Assembly (NCBI GenBank): GCA_028277445.1
Contig: JANQGG010000070.1
Coordinates: 1-64,000 of the forward strand
DNA length: 64,000 nt
Direction: 5' to 3'
Source of the DNA: Chloroherpetonaceae bacterium
GTDB taxonomy: Bacteria; Bacteroidota; Chlorobiia; Chlorobiales; Chloroherpetonaceae
This document shows positions 63,003 through 64,000 of the stretch, piece after piece. The notes under the pieces are model-generated. The model saw only the letters and a program-made list of their open reading frames with translations. It searched no databases and was not told the DNA's origin. The position numbers and the translations under genes were made by a program. Numbering within the stretch: the first letter of the stretch is position 1; each line of letters starts with the position of its first letter.

Positions 63003-64000
63003 GCATTGAACTTTGGGCTAAAAGTCCAAAAAAAGGTCGGAAAACGGGTGAATTATTAATTACGCATTCTATTAATGTTGCACGAGTTTCAAATGAAATT
63101 TTAAATAAGTCCCCTTTACCGGAAGAATACAAAAGGCAAATTCACAAAATGCTTTTTACAAGTTGTGCATTACATGATGCCGGAAAAGCTGCAAAAGGGT
63201 TTCAGGAATCTCTTAGGACGAATATGTCTTGGGGAAAACGGCATGAAATTCTTTCTGCTGCAATCGTCGCTCAAATTTGCCCGGACATAGCTGTTGAAGG
63301 ATTATTCGCTATTATTACTCATCATAAATCTATCTTGCCGGATAATACTACTGAAGAAAATATAAAAAAGTGTTTGAATAGCGAGCAATTACCTTTTGAC
63401 GGTAATAGCATTTGGTTTGAGATGTTATCAGAGTTAAACAACAATTATTACCCTCTAAAAGAATATTTGAATCATTTAAAGATAATTCTTTCGTTAGAAT
63501 ATGATTTGAATCTATTGAACGAAGATTTGAAAGAACTTGGAATTGGTATTGACAAGTTCTTATTAAATAGAACATATCAAAAAACATGGGCAAAGCGAAA
63601 AAATATTAATTTACGTAATGCCAGTATCATACGAGGCCTTTTAATTACAAGTGATCATTTGGCTTCTTCAGGTGAGACTAAGTTGCCGGATATTCCAGTC
63701 TTACAAGATTATAATGAGGTCATCTTAAGAAAAGAGCTTAAAGGGAAAGCGGCTCTTCCTTTTCAAAAAGTCTGCGGTTCAGTAATTGGTTCGGCAATTC
63801 TTAAAGCGCCGACAGGTTCGGGAAAAACGCTCGGAATGCTGCTCTGGGCATCTAACAATCAATTGGAAAACGGGCGTTTTTTCTATACGCTTCCTTACAC
63901 AGCCAGTATTAATGCCATGCACCAACGCCTTTCCAAAATCTTTTGCAGCAATTCGGTCGGCGTGTTGCATAGCAAAAACACGGCATATTTATTTAGACTT
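62999..64000 (+). CDS. cas3: Cas3 helicase-nuclease (3' partial)
   Basis: The ATG at 62999 overlaps the cas5 stop; 334 codons fit before the window ends. The N-terminal HD nuclease is visible: LITHSINVA (His22-23 region), CALHDAGKAAKGF (His59-Asp60), RHEILSA and IITHHKS. From ~265 the helicase begins with Walker A APTGSGKTLGMLL (270-282). The remaining helicase domains and any C-terminal part lie beyond the window. Cas3 unwinds and degrades DNA marked by Cascade. No stop is seen, so it is not an intact short protein. Confidence 0.93.
   Translation, partial: MSIELWAKSPKKGRKTGELLITHSINVARVSNEILNKSPLPEEYKRQIHKMLFTSCALHDAGKAAKGFQESLRTNMSWGKRHEILSAAIVAQICPDIAVEGLFAIITHHKSILPDNTTEENIKKCLNSEQLPFDGNSIWFEMLSELNNNYYPLKEYLNHLKIILSLEYDLNLLNEDLKELGIGIDKFLLNRTYQKTWAKRKNINLRNASIIRGLLITSDHLASSGETKLPDIPVLQDYNEVILRKELKGKAALPFQKVCGSVIGSAILKAPTGSGKTLGMLLWASNNQLENGRFFYTLPYTASINAMHQRLSKIFCSNSVGVLHSKNTAYLFRL

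Overview
The window looks like a chromosomal stretch from a Gram-negative member of the FCB group, most likely the Chlorobi/Ignavibacteria side (for example a Chloroherpeton-like organism). The evidence is a C-terminal secretion domain with the NYPNPFNP motif on the first protein, BamA/TamA-type, TolC and OmpA outer-membrane proteins, moderate G+C content, and a strong sigma70-type promoter (TTGGAA, 17 bp, TATAAT) in front of a tRNA. The taxonomy is inference; no rRNA gene is present.

The first 36 kb is mostly housekeeping. It opens with the end of a GLUG-repeat secreted protein, then a small exported protein, B12-dependent ribonucleotide reductase (nrdJ), a DUF5655 nuclease-like protein next to an antitoxin with a toxin stub, aspS, and dnaX with an A10 slippery run separating gamma from tau. 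Next come an MFS transporter, purS/purQ, pssA and an OmpA-FecR envelope protein. After a repeat-rich gap come an F420-type NADP reductase, panB, a lipoate ligase-like protein, a CoA-binding protein, a BamA/TamA-like porin, a glycosyltransferase, ddl, a phosphatase-like protein and an acidic TPR protein. A five-gene MacAB-TolC-type export operon follows. Just after it, a higBA module sits between the last permease gene and a partial duplicate of that gene's 3' end.

From 37.5 to 43.5 kb a tRNA-Gly/tRNA-Ser pair borders an accessory island: a type IIG-like methyltransferase/restriction enzyme, a HTH-antitoxin/PIN-toxin pair, a decaying vapBC pair, a decayed unknown gene and a degenerate copy of the tRNA-Ser. 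A 12-bp copy of the tRNA-Ser 3' end lies at 42421-42432, as expected of a tRNA-site insertion, but no integrase remains.

From 43.7 to 54.1 kb: a cold-shock gene with an inverted repeat in its leader, an SDR enzyme, galE, and a sulfur-transfer cluster made of JAMM peptidase, O-acetylserine-type cysteine synthase, an unknown protein, a second JAMM peptidase, a DMT transporter and one polypeptide fusing a MoaD/ThiS-like carrier, an E1-like adenylyltransferase and a rhodanese. The carrier's Gly-Gly is internal to the fusion, so the neighbouring JAMM peptidases are obvious candidates to release it. A KefB-type cation/proton antiporter follows, bracketed by ~215-bp direct repeats.

The last 9 kb is a type I-B-like CRISPR-Cas locus: cas6, then an inserted AbrB-like/PIN toxin-antitoxin pair, a WYL regulator, a palindrome-rich spacer, a lipoprotein, a 61-codon ORF, and an overlapping cas8-cas7-cas5-cas3 operon. 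cas3 runs off the window edge. No CRISPR array and no cas1/cas2/cas4 lie inside the window.

In all, six toxin-antitoxin modules or remnants occur in 64 kb, and most sit at rearrangement points.
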